Positions 24,906-38,005 of a stretch of 64,000 bases of DNA are shown one piece after another (within the stretch, counting starts at the first letter, position 1; every line of letters starts with the position of its first letter). The translations under genes were made by a program, and so were the position numbers. The notes below the pieces were generated by a model. It saw only the letters and a list, made by a program, of their open reading frames with translations, did not search any database and was not told where the DNA came from. Origin of the DNA: Desmodesmus armatus (taxonomy: Eukaryota > Chlorophyta > Chlorophyceae > Sphaeropleales > Scenedesmaceae); contig VIIQ02000086.1 of NCBI GenBank assembly GCA_007449985.2, positions 62,001 to 126,000 of the forward strand, written 5' to 3'.

Positions 24906-25553
24906 CACTGCTGAGGGGTGACGGGTAGGGACTGAATCAGGGTGGGTGCTCCAAGCGCGGCTGAGCCAGGTGTACGTTTGTCTCCAACACAGAGTTGCTT
25001 CCTAAGCAAGTCAAGAGTCGGCGGGGCTTATTGGGGAACTGTTACCTTGGAGTGGTTTATGGGGGCAAGGGTTTGGTGTTCGCGGAAGAACGTGAAAGCA
25101 GTCCACAGCTCAAATCATGTTGTTTCATGTTCCCAAAGTCAACGGCGATTAGCAACAGACAAAAACTTGTGTTCAAGTGCAGCCTTCAATTTGGTGCAGC
25201 TTCGACCATCCTTCCAAAAGAGCAGCACAGGCACCGACTGAATCAGGTAGGCCGCATGCAGCTGTTTGGGTGTGCTCTGGGGCCCGGCTGCTTCGCAGTG
25301 CGGTCTCGGGATGTTGCACATGTTCACGGCGCCGTAACCCTGCACGGCTAATGCTTCTTTCTTTTATGTCATTGCATGTCGATCAGGCATGCTCCGTCTG
25401 AGTCCTTGTGGTCGCCCCATGCAGAATACAAATTTTGGATGATTCGTCACGCCTTGCCTGAAAACGTGCTTTGCTCGTGCTTTGCAGGTTTGATCTTTTC
25501 TTCCTTCTTTGTCTTCAGTGGTGACCAGCCACCAGTCCCAGCCGTGCAAGAGC
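24906..25553. promoter_or_regulatory. Divergent promoter region between Hsp70-type gene and kinase gene
   Basis: About 650 bp separate the two start codons, which point away from each other. No exon is supported, although the kinase might have a short upstream exon ending before 25516. I see no convincing heat-shock element; the best candidate, TTCgcgGAAgaacgtGAA near 25079, has irregular spacing. Confidence 0.5.
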
Positions 25554-27402
25554 ATGGCCACTGGGCTTCTGTCTGCCCACTCCCTGCACACACACCACAG
25601 CGACACCCACGCCAGTCACAGGACAGCATCATGCAGTTCATCAGTGCACGGCCACGTGCTGCATGCAGTCCCCAACCCCTGCAAGCAGCTGTTGAGAACA
25701 GTGTGCCGTGCCTCTGATGGCATCTCAGGAGCATCTGCACAGCATCAGCAGGCATGCATCAGCGGCCCGCTGGCATGTGCAGGGCACTTGGGCGTACACC
25801 ACCCACAGCAACAGCAGCAGCACCGTGGCAGCCCCACAGGCGCCGCAGCAGGTGGCAGCTGGGCTCTCGCTGCATGCAGCGCACCTTCTGGCCCAAGTGC
25901 CCTGGGCTGGAACGCTGCCTTCTTCAGCAAGTACAGGCTCGTTGAGAAGATGGGGTCTGGGTCCTTCGGCACCGTCCACAAGGCCGTCAACATGCTGACA
26001 GGCACCAGCTATGCAGTCAAGGTGCTGCAGAAGAGCTGCAACAAGCGTGGCATGCAGCTGGATGCCATACAGCGTGAGGTCGAGACATGGCAGGAGGCTC
26101 AAAACTCCAAGTATGTGGCCAAGCTGGAGGGCCTGTTTGAGGTAGGTGACATTTGTGGTTTTGGTATGGGGGGCATCCTGCTGATTGATATGTAATTTGC
26201 TGGGATGACATGCACATGCTAGGACCAAATTGTTTGCAGGGTGGTGTGCAGCATGGTGCTGTGCTGATGGACATCGCCTGGTCTTGCCAGCACTCCTTTT
26301 GTGGTTTGTCGCAGGCACTCACGTGTTTGTTGCACATGCCATTGCAGGATGAGGATCACGCTTACATCGTGCAGGAGCTGTGCACAGGTGGCAGCCTGCA
26401 TGAGCACCTCACCACCAAGGGCACCTGCAGCGAGCCTGAGGCAGCCAAGATCATGCAGGGTGTGCTGGACCTGCTGGTGGAGTGCCACAGGCGCCACATC
26501 TGCTATGGTGACCTGAAGCCAGCCAACATCATGTTCAGTGACAGCTTGCAGGTCAAGGCCATCGATTTCGGCTGCAGCCGCAGCGCCCGCGGTCGCGCTC
26601 TGACACAGACCTGCGGGTCTCCTGTCTATGCAGCGCCCGAGATTGCGCAGCAGCGCTATGGTGTCAATGTGGACGTCTGGTCTGCAGGCGTGCTGGTGAG
26701 TCCCCAGGCTGAGTGCGGGGTGGATCCTGCATGGTGCATGTCTTGTGCTTTTCGTGTTGTGTCCATAAGGCACCACTGGGTCGTCTGCCTAGCCAGCCAC
26801 GTGCTCCTTGCTCAGCCTTGCAAGAGTTTCAAGAGTTTCGATACGTTGCCTTTCATTTATTTCAGCGTCCCCTGCCACTCTCTGTGCTTGTCGCTCCGCA
26901 GCTGTACCAGATGCTGACGGGGCGCCTCCCCTTCTGGCCTGGCAAGACCATGGAGCAAGTAGCCAAGCTCCCCGGCTACGAGGTGCTGGCTGGCGCGCGG
27001 ACCCACGAGGTGCAGTTTCCCCGCAACCTGTGGGCCGGCATCAGCCCTGAGGCCAAGGACCTGGTGTCCCGCATGCTGGAGCGCAACCCTGTCAACCGCA
27101 TCACCGCTGCAGAGGCCCTGCAGCACCCCTGGCTGTCCACCATGCTGGGCTACACTCCTGTGCCCAGCGGTGACAACTCTCTGGGCACCAGCAACGTGGT
27201 GGAGTTCAAGCCACGCTCCTCCCCGATGCGGCCGGTGCCTGTCTCTGTCAGCCCCGGCAAGGTCAACTCCAGCCCTGGGCCCCTCAGCCCTCAGAAGCCC
27301 AGCCCCCTGCGCTCGATGCTGTCTGGGGAGCTGGCAGCCAGCTTGCTGCTGCCAGACATGCTTCGAAGCCCTATGCCTGCACTGGTCCCAGCGGCCGAGT
27401 GA
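25554..27402 (+). CDS. Ser/Thr protein kinase (calcium-dependent-kinase-like catalytic domain, no EF-hands), non-RD type
   Basis: Three exons: 25554-26141, 26348-26695 and 26902-27402; 478 residues, all junctions in phase 0. Kinase motifs in order: GSGSFG loop near residue 133, YAVKV with the ATP-binding Lys near 154, catalytic loop CYGDLKPANIM near 250, DFG near 270, TCGSPVYAAPE, DVWSAGVLLYQMLTGRLPFW, and RMLERNPVNRITAAEALQHPW. The Arg of the usual HRD is replaced by Gly, so this is a non-RD kinase. The first ~125 residues are rich in Ser, His, Ala and Gln, with little acid, and resemble an organelle-targeting leader. The tail after the kinase domain is Ser/Pro-rich with several SP sites. 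No EF-hand or other regulatory domain is seen. The start is the first ATG in frame; an upstream exon is possible. Confidence 0.85.
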
Positions 27403-30400
27403 AGTCTGTCGAGGGATGGGTGGCGCGTGTGTGTGTGTGTCGACAGAGAGACTGCATGCGTGCACATGCATGTGTGTGTGAGTGCGTATGACGCAAGTTT
27501 TAAGCTGTTGTGAGTGGCGAGCGCGTCTTTGAGCGCAAGCACAGCTTTTGTGGGGTGTTAGGGATGTGCAAGAATTGTGCCACGGCATGTGGCACAGCAC
27601 CAGCACAGGACAGGTGCACCGCCTGTGTGTTGAGTCTGTTGTGATTTGGGGTGTGTCTTGTGGTGTTTCTGGTGGTGCACCAGCGTGCTAAACTGCCCAG
27701 GTTTCAGGTGGTGCTGTGACCACTGTGGCCGCCTGGCTGCATAACAGTGCAGACAGCATTTCTTGGTCTACGTGCTGTTTGCGAAGTGCTGTCTGTCGGG
27801 GTCTGTGCAGCTGCAGCGCATACGCTGTAGTGCCAGTTTGTGTAGGCCGTTGTTGCACAACGGGTTGGTGTCGTCGTAGCTCCCTGCAGGCACGATGCAT
27901 CTGCTTGTTCCACCAAGTCAGCTAGCGCCTGCAGGGATGTTGTGCACAACACATGTGGTGTGCTTGCAACTGTTGCTTTGGTCGCAGCGCGTACGCTGCG
28001 TGGGCGTTGATTGTGGGCGTTGGATGTGGGTGTTTGATACCATCAGCCTGGTGCCGTGACCGTGTTGGGAGGTCTCAATCGCCGACCACTCTGGTTGTGT
28101 GCACCGTGCTGTCATGCCCCCAGCTTGCTAGGACCCTGCACACGTTTCTGTTGACACCAGGGTCCACTCATGATGGGGGCAATGCATCTTGACGCACCTT
28201 GATTGTGCCTGCCTTACTCACAGAGTCTGTCTCTGTCTGTCAACGGAGGCAGATTTTGCCTTGTGGAGGTGTGCAAGGTTATAGCTTATTGCGCACGGCT
28301 TATTTGGCGTCTGCCGTGCATGTTTGTCACTTGGTTTGTCAATGAAGGGCCTGCCCGTGTGCAGTGGCTGTGTGGAGGATGTAAAGCCCCTCTTGAGAGA
28401 CGAGGAGGTTGACTGTGTGAGGGGTGCGAGGGATGTGGGGCAGGTTTGCAAGCTGTGTTTGGTGCCCAAGGCGGGCACATGCATGTGCGTGGATCCAGTG
28501 GTTGCAGCCGGGTTGTTAGTGACTGCACATTGTGTTGCACTGCCTCGGTGGGGTTATTTCGGTTGACTGCAACATGCAGCAGGTAGTAGCAAACACTTGC
28601 TGAGGCTTTCTTTTAGAGCTTATCAGTCAAGTCAGTGTACCTTGTGGTTTGTGCCTTTTGGCACACTGTGGTTGAGCACCATGCGATCACTTTGTGCATG
28701 GCGTGCTGCAGCAAGCACGCAGGCAGTGGCAAGCGACTGAACGGGCTGCTTTCTTGCAGCCCTCCATGCACAGCACCTGCTGCAGCAGGTGTTGTTTGTT
28801 ACCCTGCCTTCAATGTACCCTGCATCTGGGGGTGTTCTGCAGGCGCGTGTGTGCTGTTGCTGTGTCGGCCTTATTGCCAGCAGGGGAGAAGGTTGGGGGA
28901 GGGGGGGGGATGTGGAGCACGTGTCAGCCAAGATCCTGGCTCGCTCAGCAGTCGAGGCGCTGCTGCGCAGGGTGTTGTTAGCAGGACTCTGCTGCAGGCC
29001 CTTGCATGCCAACGCGCATGGGCATATGTTCTTTCTGTCGCTCACGTGGCCCGGCTGTGTGCACTTGGGGCGTCCTTATTTTTTTTGCAAGCCACAAGCC
29101 ACTCATGCTGTATCAAGAAGCAGGGGGCGCATCCCTTGTGTTGCACAGGTTCTGCTCTCAGTGCTACACAAGTTTGGATGTGTCCTACTTGGGATCACCC
29201 AAGCTGCGGTTGTGTCTTGCTGAGATATCGGACACCAGCCACCACATTTGTCCCATCATGTGTTGCCAATTTGTGCCCTTGTAGATGTAGAGAGCCCCTT
29301 GTGTCCTTTGCACACGTGCGTGGAGTGATTGCGGTGTGACACCGATGTCAGCAAGGAGTGCATGTCTGTATTTGTATTGTCCCTTGTGTGCGCCATTGCA
29401 TGCATTCTCCTTGCTTTCAAGGGGCAAGGTCCTGCTGTAGCTGTTTGTACCACTCATTGCTCGCCTCTGAGGTTGCGAAGCTGCTGTTGAGGATACGTTT
29501 GGCGTCATGGAGGGGTGGCGAGCTAAGGTGACATGTGGTGGCTCAAGCAAGTGCAAGCGCGTCACGAACGCAAGCAACTGAGGGAGTGTGCGGGTGACAT
29601 GAGGGTTGGGGTGGCTGGGATGGCTGGGATGGCTGCCTATCTGCGGGTCCCATTTGTGTGTTTCTGTACCATTATGTATGACGCGTACTTGTTTCACTGC
29701 AAGGCAGGTGTCCTGGGTGCCCCAGCTCCAGGTGGTGATTCCACTGTGTCATTGTCACTCTGCACACTGTGGCTGCCCTACACACTCTGGCAAATGCCAC
29801 AACCACATTCACTTGTTTGCACTCGATGTATGGTGGAGGCAGATGCCCTGTGGGGTATGAGGAGATCACTGCATTCAGCCACTCAGTCTGATACGGGGAC
29901 TGTACGCAACTTCACCATGTTGACCCATTTGTGCCGCCCTGTATCAATGCGCTGTTGGTGGCTGGCTTTGGTGGCCTCAAATCAAGCTGCCCCACAACCA
30001 GTGTAGGGTAGTACCTGGCTGTTGGGCTTAAGCGGACTTTGTGCATTTTGTTGTTCTCCCGGTCGCATCCACAACATCAGTAATGTGACGTCATGCTTTG
30101 TTGATGTCGCGCTTGGTGCCCACTCAACCTTTTTGTGTGGTGCATTTTAGTCAGTTAGTGCGAGTGTCAGGATAGGCTGTTCGCATTGCGCAGGAATTTT
30201 GCTGGCCGTATCTAGGCCTAGGTGGCAGTCTGGTCTAGAAGTTTTGCCTTTTTTTTGGGTCGCCGCGATTGTGCTATGTTCTCACACAGTGCGTGCGGCT
30301 AGTCTCTTCTCCTAGCCTGTAGGGACTGTGTCTTTGCTTGCCAGGTGTCCTTGTCCTGCCACGACTTGCATCACACCCTTGCTGTGGTGCTACTTCTCTT

Positions 30401-30900
30401 GGCGTTTTGAGAGGGACACTGGCACCGGGAAGACTGGCTCATTGGAGCCTCACTTGGCACCTGCGTTGGTGGGCCCTGCGTCTGCCTCGGCACCATCACT
30501 CTTTGCCGTGATGCTGCTGCTTGTGAGAGGGTATGCTTTGTTTGCAGAACAGTTGCCATACAGCACTCGGAATCTGTCTGGCGCGTGCTGCCAGCTGAAG
30601 TGTTGAAGGTGTGGACTTGCCATGGCCGTTTTGGTGGGCTTGGCAATGTGCATATTGGAACAGGCAGATGCCAGGACAACAGGCGGCCTATTCGCGGCAC
30701 CATCCCCACATGGCATGTGTTGCATGTGGAAGCGTGCTGTGTCCGGCCAACTGCCGAAGGTGTGCTCGCTTGATGTAGTCAACTTTTGCACCATGTTTCC
30801 TTGTTGCCTGCATGTAATTCTGACCAGGAGATGCGCAGACAGTGTTGCCCACAAAAGCAGGGCTCGGTGCCTGGAGTGTTGACAACACCACTGCCTGGCT
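27403..30900 (+). other. Putative 3.4-kb 3' UTR of the kinase gene
   Basis: No coding exon is supported. The + strand is T/G-rich throughout, starting with a GT microsatellite near 27427-27440, until about 30.9 kb. TGTAA occurs at 28380-28384 and, at the end of the skewed tract, at 30813-30817; a further copy lies at 31023-31027, inside the facing GCP2 3' end. The most economical reading is one very long 3' UTR with alternative ends. Confidence 0.4.
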
Positions 30901-31002
30901 CATGCTGAAACATCCCACCATTGCATGAAATGAAGCAAGCAAGCCACAAGATCCGCATTCACTTTTGCTACCCCTAATCTCCGCAAGAGACAGACTGCCA
31001 AA

Positions 31003-31007
31003 TTACA
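31003..31007 (-). terminator. Likely poly(A) signal (TGTAA) of GCP2
   Basis: TTACA on the + strand, 80 bases beyond the GCP2 stop codon at 31087. A + strand TGTAA at 31023-31027 lies within 25 bases of it, so transcripts of the facing genes may overlap. Confidence 0.5.
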
Positions 31008-31086
31008 ATGTACTTCCCTGGCTGTAATCCACAACGTCAGGGCATTTTTCGTCAGGGCACAGCTTGAACGCCTCTCCCGCTGCGCC

Positions 31087-34000
31087 CTAAAACCTGTTGG
31101 CCGCCATCATCACCTCAAACCCAGGCTCCTCCATCTTCAGCCGCTCAATCAAGTTGTGCAAGCTTGCCAGCTCTCTGCTGCTGTCCCCCACAGCAGCCAC
31201 ACTGCCGCCCCAGCCGCCACCGCCACCACCTGCCAGCAGCCCACCAGCGAAGCTGCCACCAGCTGGTGCCAGGGGGCTTCTTGGCTGAGCTTCTTGTAGT
31301 GCGCCTCAAGGTTAGTCAGCAGCGCCCGCAGCTCAGCTGTCACCTGGCCCTGCAGCGTAGCCAGCTGCTGCTGTGCCTCAGCCCGCCTGCAGAGCTGGGA
31401 CAGCACGGCGAGGTGCGTCTGACGGTTGTCCTGCTCTGGCTTGCGGCTGCCATTGCCAGGCGCACCTGCACAGGACATACACCACGACACAGCGCACAGC
31501 CAGGGCAAAGTAATTTCTTGGCACACAGATCGGCAGGTGGGGCCGCCATGCGACCAACATGTTGACTGCCTGCCTTGTGCCTGCACCTCTTATGTATGTG
31601 CTTGTGGCAGTTCCTACAGGCTTTGAATGACTGGCTGACTGGCTAGCTGCCTCTCACCTGACTGTTCTGTGTCATAGGATCTCACTACGCCGGACAAGTC
31701 CTTGGCCACTTTTAGCAGGTGGTGGATGTTCTTCACCACTGGTGTGAGCAGCAGCAGTGAGCGCTGCAGGGCGGCACTCAGAAAGGCATTGTGCAGCTGG
31801 ATGACCTGTAAGGACAGCAGGAGGTGCAGCAGCAAGGTATCACATCTGTGCTTCTCAAGGTAACATTCTCCACCGAATAGTTACACACACAGCATTCAGG
31901 CCAACCCAACTGCTGTGGGGAAAACAAAAACATGCGGGAGGGGTAGGGGTAGGGCAGAAGGCAAAGCCTCAGCATCGAGATGCGCTCACCCACCACCCCA
32001 CCCCAGGATAACCGTACTGCCCTTTGCATGGACGCTATGTACGTGACGGCTTGCTCACCATGACAATGGTCGTGCGTATAGCACTGGCTTGCACAGCTAG
32101 CTCCCTGCCATGCCCCCAATGCCACTGACTATACACAGGAACACATGCACAGCCGATTCAGAAGCAAGCAAGCAAGCAACCAATGCCTGGTTTGTGCGTA
32201 CCTCGTCCATGTTTCCTGCCTGCACCAGCCGTGCATACATGTCGCACCATAGGGGCTCCAGCACGTCGATGCTGGTGTAGCGCAGCACCTCACCCACCAC
32301 ATGCAGCAGCTGACTGCACAGCAGGTGCCACGGCCTGAAGCGGTCCTGGTCCTCCCTGGGGTGGGTTGGTGCGTGCACAACAGGACACAACAGGACACAT
32401 CAGGTGTGTTGGCAGGCGTAACAGAGCACCAATTCAGCAGATATTCAGCCTGCCTGTCTGGGTGAAGCCACCTGGTGAAGCCCAATTGCCCCCCTCATAC
32501 AAGGTACTTCACCACTGCAACCCTGACTATGTCCTGGTGGGAAGCCAAGGCTGTTGTCATCATGGTCGTTTACACAGACCCATAGGTGGGTGGGTTGGCC
32601 ACTGACATGGTTGCTTAGAGTCCTGACCAGGCCTGACTCCATGCTGGCAACCCAACTGCGATACTTCAGTGTCAAAAGACAGATAGCAGCCCCCGGACAA
32701 ACACATAGCAGCCCAGACCCCTCCTGAACACACAGTGTCGCTATGCAAGAGCCATATCACTTGCACGTGTGTGTGGCCAGCCAGTGGCCGTCCGCCCCCA
32801 GTAACCCACAACACAATACACTCACTTGCCCAGCCGCTTTGTGGCGCGCAGCTCCTGCCAGACGTATCCCAGCTGCTTCTCCGCGTGCTTGAGGCTGAGC
32901 AGCTGCTTGAACAGCACCTGGTAGTGCAGCAGCTGCCGGCGCCCCACCACCAGGTTGATGGGCCAGCTGGTGTTGAGGGCCAGCATCAGGTCCTCCCAGC
33001 CACTGCCACCATCAGCACTACTCAGGGACGACTCCTGCAGGGCGGCAACAGGGCAGCAGCAGTACGGCCAGCACAGCAGGTGCAGCCATTATGATGCACG
33101 CACCACGCAGCAATAGTACTCCTGCTGAGCTTGACGCGGAAGCATCGCAAGCTCAGCCGCGCTTCCTTCACACAGGACAACATGTGAGGTCACCAGCCCA
33201 GCACATTTGTCTGCATGCAGCAGGTGTGTGCCAGCTTGTGCGGAAATTAACTTGGGTTTGAGCACATTACACCCGTTTAATTGATCAGCAGGGGCCTGCT
33301 GCTCTCCCCGCCCCTCTGCAGCCCCAGATATGCACAGCCCCTGGCCCAGGTGCCGGGCACCATCTCCACCCCCCCCCCCCCCACCTGATGCCCCCCCACG
33401 CTGGCCGCCGTGACCAGCTGCATGGTGCTCCTCTTGTCCAGCTTGATAGCCAGGGCCCCATCAGACACCACGTCCACGTGGGGGCTGGCGGCCAGGCTGC
33501 TGCTGCGCAGTGCTGCATCCAACAGGCCCTGCAGCTGGTGGGGAGCCAGGGCACTCAGGGGAGTGGAGGGACCCGACTCGGCTGACTCCAGCAGGTGCAC
33601 CAGGAAGTCACCCTGAAGGCAGGAGAGCACACCGTGTGACAACCAAAACATGCAATTTGGGATACAATTCGGGAAGTTTCAGGTGCATGAAGAGTCAAGC
33701 GCAAAAGCAGGGAAAACTGGAGCAGCAGGCAGTGAGAAACCAGACTCACATACTCTAGCAGGGTGCATTGAAAAGGTCACTTTGCAAGCAGAAGGGCACA
33801 CAGTGCCACATACACGCTGGGTGATGGCCATGCGTGATGGCAGCACCCCATCCGCGCAGCCCATTGCGCCTCCTGCCCCTCCTGCCTCCTCTCCCTCATT
33901 GGCCCCCTGTCCCCGTTGCTCAGGTTGAACCCCAAAATGCAGCAAGGTAGGAAGAGGAGCACGCAGGTCGCTACCCTAACAAGTGTCACGGACACCACCC

Positions 34001-37000
34001 TCCCCCCCCCCCCACACACACACAAGTACCCCCCCCCCCCCCCGGGCCTTGCGCCTCACCTGGTCCAGCAGGTAGAAGTGTTTGAGGCAGTGCAGCCAGG
34101 ACAGCAGGCGGCCCTGGGGCCCAGTCATGTGCGCCAGCAGGGCACCAGCAGCAGCAGACAGGGCGGCCTGGATGCCCGCCAGGAAGGGGGGGCTGCCCCT
34201 CTCGGCTGCTGCTGCGTCATAACGCAGCTGCGCCAGGGTGGAGGATGGGCAGGGGGGCACAGCCTGGCCACAGGCACGGATCACGTTCAGGTATTTGCCT
34301 GGGGGAGAGAGGCACGAGGGGGAGGCAGTGACCGAGTGACTGAGTGAGTCAGTGAGTGAGTAGTGAACAGCTGGATGAGTAAGTGAGTGAGGGAATACAA
34401 TGCTGGAGGTGTGATGTGGTGCAAGGTGGGCAGAAGGGAGGGAGGGCAGGATGGACACAGCAGCCCAAGATAGGACAGTGCAAGAGGAACAGGTGGTGGG
34501 TGTGTTTGAGGGTGTGGCATGCCTCACCCCTACTAGTGGCGCTCGTGTAAATCACGCCATCAACACAGGCCACGTATGCACAACAGCTGTGCCGCTGTGC
34601 AACACCGGCCGTCCATGTGTAAGGCCCTTGTACCCTTGTCTGCTGTTGATGGCCCAGCCGGTCGCACCTGTGACCAGGATTGCGTCCATGCTGCTTGCCA
34701 GGAACACAGGCACGTCGTGCGGCTCTTGGTCAGTCACCCCACCCCGTATGGTGTAGCGCATGCTCCAGTACGCCGCATCACCCTCAGGTGTCAGGCTGTC
34801 ACCACGGACGTTAGCATCCTCCTGCCACAGCAACCAAAACATCAGCAGCAACATAAGCGGTCACAGCGGCAATTGTGAGCACATCAACCTACTAGGACAT
34901 AAATTCATTGTCACTTTGTCGTGCAAGCATGTGGATGTACCATCAGCAGCTTGGCAGCTGTGTCACCTTGTCCTCACCAACACTCCTGCACAGTATCCCT
35001 CTCCCTCACGCCACCCAGTTCTCCTCTGTTCCCCCCCCCTCCCATAAGCTCATGCCCCCCCCCCCCCCCCCCCTGTGCCCCCATTCCCCTCAATCCTACC
35101 TTGACCATGAACTCGCCGTAGGGGTCGTCCAGCACTCCCGAGCACATCCACTGCTGCAGGATGCCAAAGTATGGCTCAGCAGCAGCCTCCAGCAGCTGAC
35201 CAACCAGCTGCTGCCCCGCCCTGTCACCAGCCAGGGAGCGCTGACGGGCCACCAGCAGGTTCAGCAGACCTGCTGACGTCAGCGCAGACTGGGCAGCAGC
35301 GTCACCCTGCACAGGCACCGTTAGCAGAGCAAGCAGAGGAGCAAAGGGTCTTCATTTGTCACACACTTTGCACACTTCAAACAAGCGCAGGAACGAAGCT
35401 CACCAGGCAACGTCTGGTGTCAAGGCCGTCACACTATGCAAGTGGTTCAACCTGACAATTCCAGATTCGCCCGCCTACACCAGAAAAATGAACACCCTGC
35501 CCACCAAGCACCCACCGCAATGTTTGCCAGCAGTGTGAGTGATGCTGCGGGTGCCTGGCAGTAGTAGAGCAGTGCCGCCAGGTTGAGCTGGCCCAGCTTC
35601 ATCTGGTGCTCCAGCTGCACCACCAGCACCCACCACTCCTCCTGCAGCTTGCGCATGGCAGCAGCAAGCGCCTGCACACAGGCACAGGCACACGCGCACA
35701 CAGGGACAGTTGTGTTGAGAGTATCACCAATGGCTGCAGTCAGGCAGCCAGGCTTAGCCACCAACCAGCAACCAGCACAAGTGAATCAGAGCCACTACAC
35801 ACGCAGCTGGGCAGTGGGGCAGGCAGAGCGCCACTGTTGCAGAGCGCCTGGCGTGAGACCACATAACGGCCTATGGGACGCCTGCAGACACAGCAGCCCA
35901 CAGCTGCAGACTTGGAAATACAGGGGCGCAAGGCAACTCCTCCCCCACCCCTGCTGCATTCATAACATACTTCCTTCCACAGCTGCCCTTCCAAACTCCT
36001 GACTGATACTGCCGGGCCACCACATGACCCACCTGTGCCACCATTGGGTACTGAATCTGTGACCGTGTCTCCACAAAGCGCTTGATTACGTGCACACACT
36101 CACACAGCGGCAGCAGACGCTCAACCTACAGAGCCAGGAACACACACCAAGCAGCAGCGCTCAGCAGAAGCTGGTTACCTGTGAGCTACAGCAGGTGGCA
36201 CACATTGGGCCCCCTTTATCTCATGCATAAACAGCTGCATTTGTCGGAAGGTTTGGGTGAGAGCCCATACATCATGTGGCAACACTCATCTCGTGAGCAT
36301 TCGACAGCACATCAACACATGCTCATGCTGCATTGCACCCATGCTTTGCTTCCTTGATAGGTGTGATGCCCTTTGCCCCAGCCCCCTCACCTGCTCCTGC
36401 AGACTTGCGTTGGGTGCTCCCTGCACCCACAGGCCCAGCCGGGGGTACACCTCACCCTCAACCAGCTGCGCCTTGATGTACTGACCAGCCTGCAGCACAT
36501 GACAACACACACGCTTGATGGCTGAAAGGCGGGACTGGGCCTCCTACTAAGTGCTGAAGATGCCACCGACATCTCTGCCAATTATGCCAATTATGTCATC
36601 AGCAGTGTCCTGACAGGAAGTTCCACAGTGTGGCAGGAGATGCATTCTCACTGTCGAGACACGTAGAGGCGCAAATGGCACTGCCAGTGGGACGTGCATG
36701 GCCTGTCACCACCCGTACTTTGCAACCTAACTCCAGCTCCCATTCATCTGCCCCGGATGCTGTACTGCTGACTTTGCTGGATCGGTGTCTCTTGTCCTGC
36801 TGCTGGAGGGCACTGTAACAACCCATGTTGCTTTGTCTGCCTCTCACCTGGCCCATCATCACGGTCAGCAGGTCATCCACCAGCAGGTACTCTGCTGCCT
36901 CAGGGTTTTGGGCCAGGTCCATCATGGGCGGGACCAGCTCCTGGCCCACGCTGCCTCCTGCCTCCTGCAGGAAAGCTGGTGGGCGGGTCATCACCCAGCT

Positions 37001-38005
37001 GCCTGTCAGCCAGGGCCGGGCCTGGTTCCAAACTGGGCTCAGCATTTCCACGGTTTCAGTCACCTTCACCTTGCTGGGCTCCTGCAGCCACACATACAGC
37101 GTGAGGCACCGCAGTATAGGACCTCAATTCCTGGTACACACTGATACTGCAGCCGGACTAGGGTGTTTGTTTGTGACTGAAATTGATTCCCGGCAGCTAT
37201 TTGCCATCATGTAGGTACCTGCGTTACCTCACGCACCCCCTTGCGTTTCATGACCCACCTGTGGTCCCTGGTCGGGCGGGTTGAACAGGTCACCTGTCGT
37301 GCGCAGGTAGTGCTGCGGCTTGGGTGGTTTGAGCGGCACCACCGCGCTGCTGCTGCTACCCTGCTTGACCATGCGCGCTCCCCTGAAGTCTGCACCGTTG
37401 ACTGCTGCTGCAGCTGCAGCTGGCCCTGGTGCTGTTGCTGGCGGGTAGTGTGGAGCTGCATGCTCTGCCGCCTTCTGCTGTGAGAGCTCATCAAGCTGCG
37501 GGCTCAAGGAAGCGCTGTAGGCTCTCGTGTTGACAGATGGGGTAAGGTTTGCAGCCTCATCATTGAACACAGGGTTGGTGGTGAAGCGTGCGCCTGCAGG
37601 GGGCACTGGCGTGTGGGCTTCACCCTTGGGTGTGGCCACTGCCGCTGCAGCAGCTGCACCCGAATGCCTGCTGGACCCAGCATACACGCCTGCTGAAGAG
37701 GCTCCTCCAGCTGCTGCTACTGTGCCTGCTGACAACACTGAGGTGCTGCCAGCTGCTGCGGCAGCTGTCAAGGACGGCCTGCCTGTGAAGCTGCCTGCAG
37801 CAGTGCCTGACGAGGCACGCCCGCCCCGCAGCCCTGCTGCCTGCTGGCTGGTTGCCCCTGTAGCACGTGGAAGGGAGCTGGATACTGTAGAGGATCTGCC
37901 AGCACTGCTGGCCCTTTCTCTCCCCACTGGCTTAGTGTGATCTGATCGGAGTCCAGTGGACACACGCCCAGAGCCTGAGAGGCCGGTTCCATTCTGCTCA
38001 GACAT
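31087..38005 (-). CDS. GCP2: Gamma-tubulin complex component 2
   Basis: Thirteen exons (- strand): 38005-37259, 37081-36848, 36489-36391, 36125-36033, 35671-35516, 35306-35100, 34821-34668, 34298-34060, 33612-33385, 33034-32826, 32355-32202, 31805-31658, 31465-31087; about 1015 residues. The protein nucleates microtubules with gamma-tubulin and GCP3 at the basal body/spindle poles. Typical GCP2 features: EYLLVDDLLTVMMGQ, QLNLAALLYYCQ, PYGEFMVK, GKYLNVIRACG, FYLLDQGDFLVHLLES, the WPINLVV segment and PWHLLCSQLLHVVGEVLRY. The first 249 residues are a low-complexity Ala/Ser/Gly/Pro leader, longer than in animals. The frame breaks in the last exon at the C5/G5 run 31272-31276; adding one base gives the ending ELASLHNLIERLKMEEPGF and makes the CDS divisible by three. 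Without it the protein would stop early at 31149. A sequence error is likely. Confidence 0.9.
35055..35073. repeat. Poly-C tract (poly-G on the sense strand) in GCP2 intron 6
   Basis: Nineteen C in a row just downstream of the exon 6 donor of GCP2. Similar runs occur at 33369-33382, 34002-34013 and 34029-34043 in neighbouring introns, always soon after a donor site on the sense strand. Confidence 0.9.

Noticed and set aside
25075..25100. Heat-shock-element-like TTC/GAA cluster upstream of the Hsp70-type gene
   Set aside because: The spacing between units is irregular, so it does not fit the nGAAnnTTCn pattern.
31149..31270. Early GCP2 stop at 31149 as the true C-terminus
   Set aside because: The other frame, reached by one added base, gives a conserved-looking end (ASLHNLIERLKMEEPGF) and a CDS divisible by three.
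37229..37500. Open frame running on past the first GCP2 exon into the intron
   Set aside because: The conserved continuation is in the next exon after a clear donor at 37258; the overrun has no similarity.
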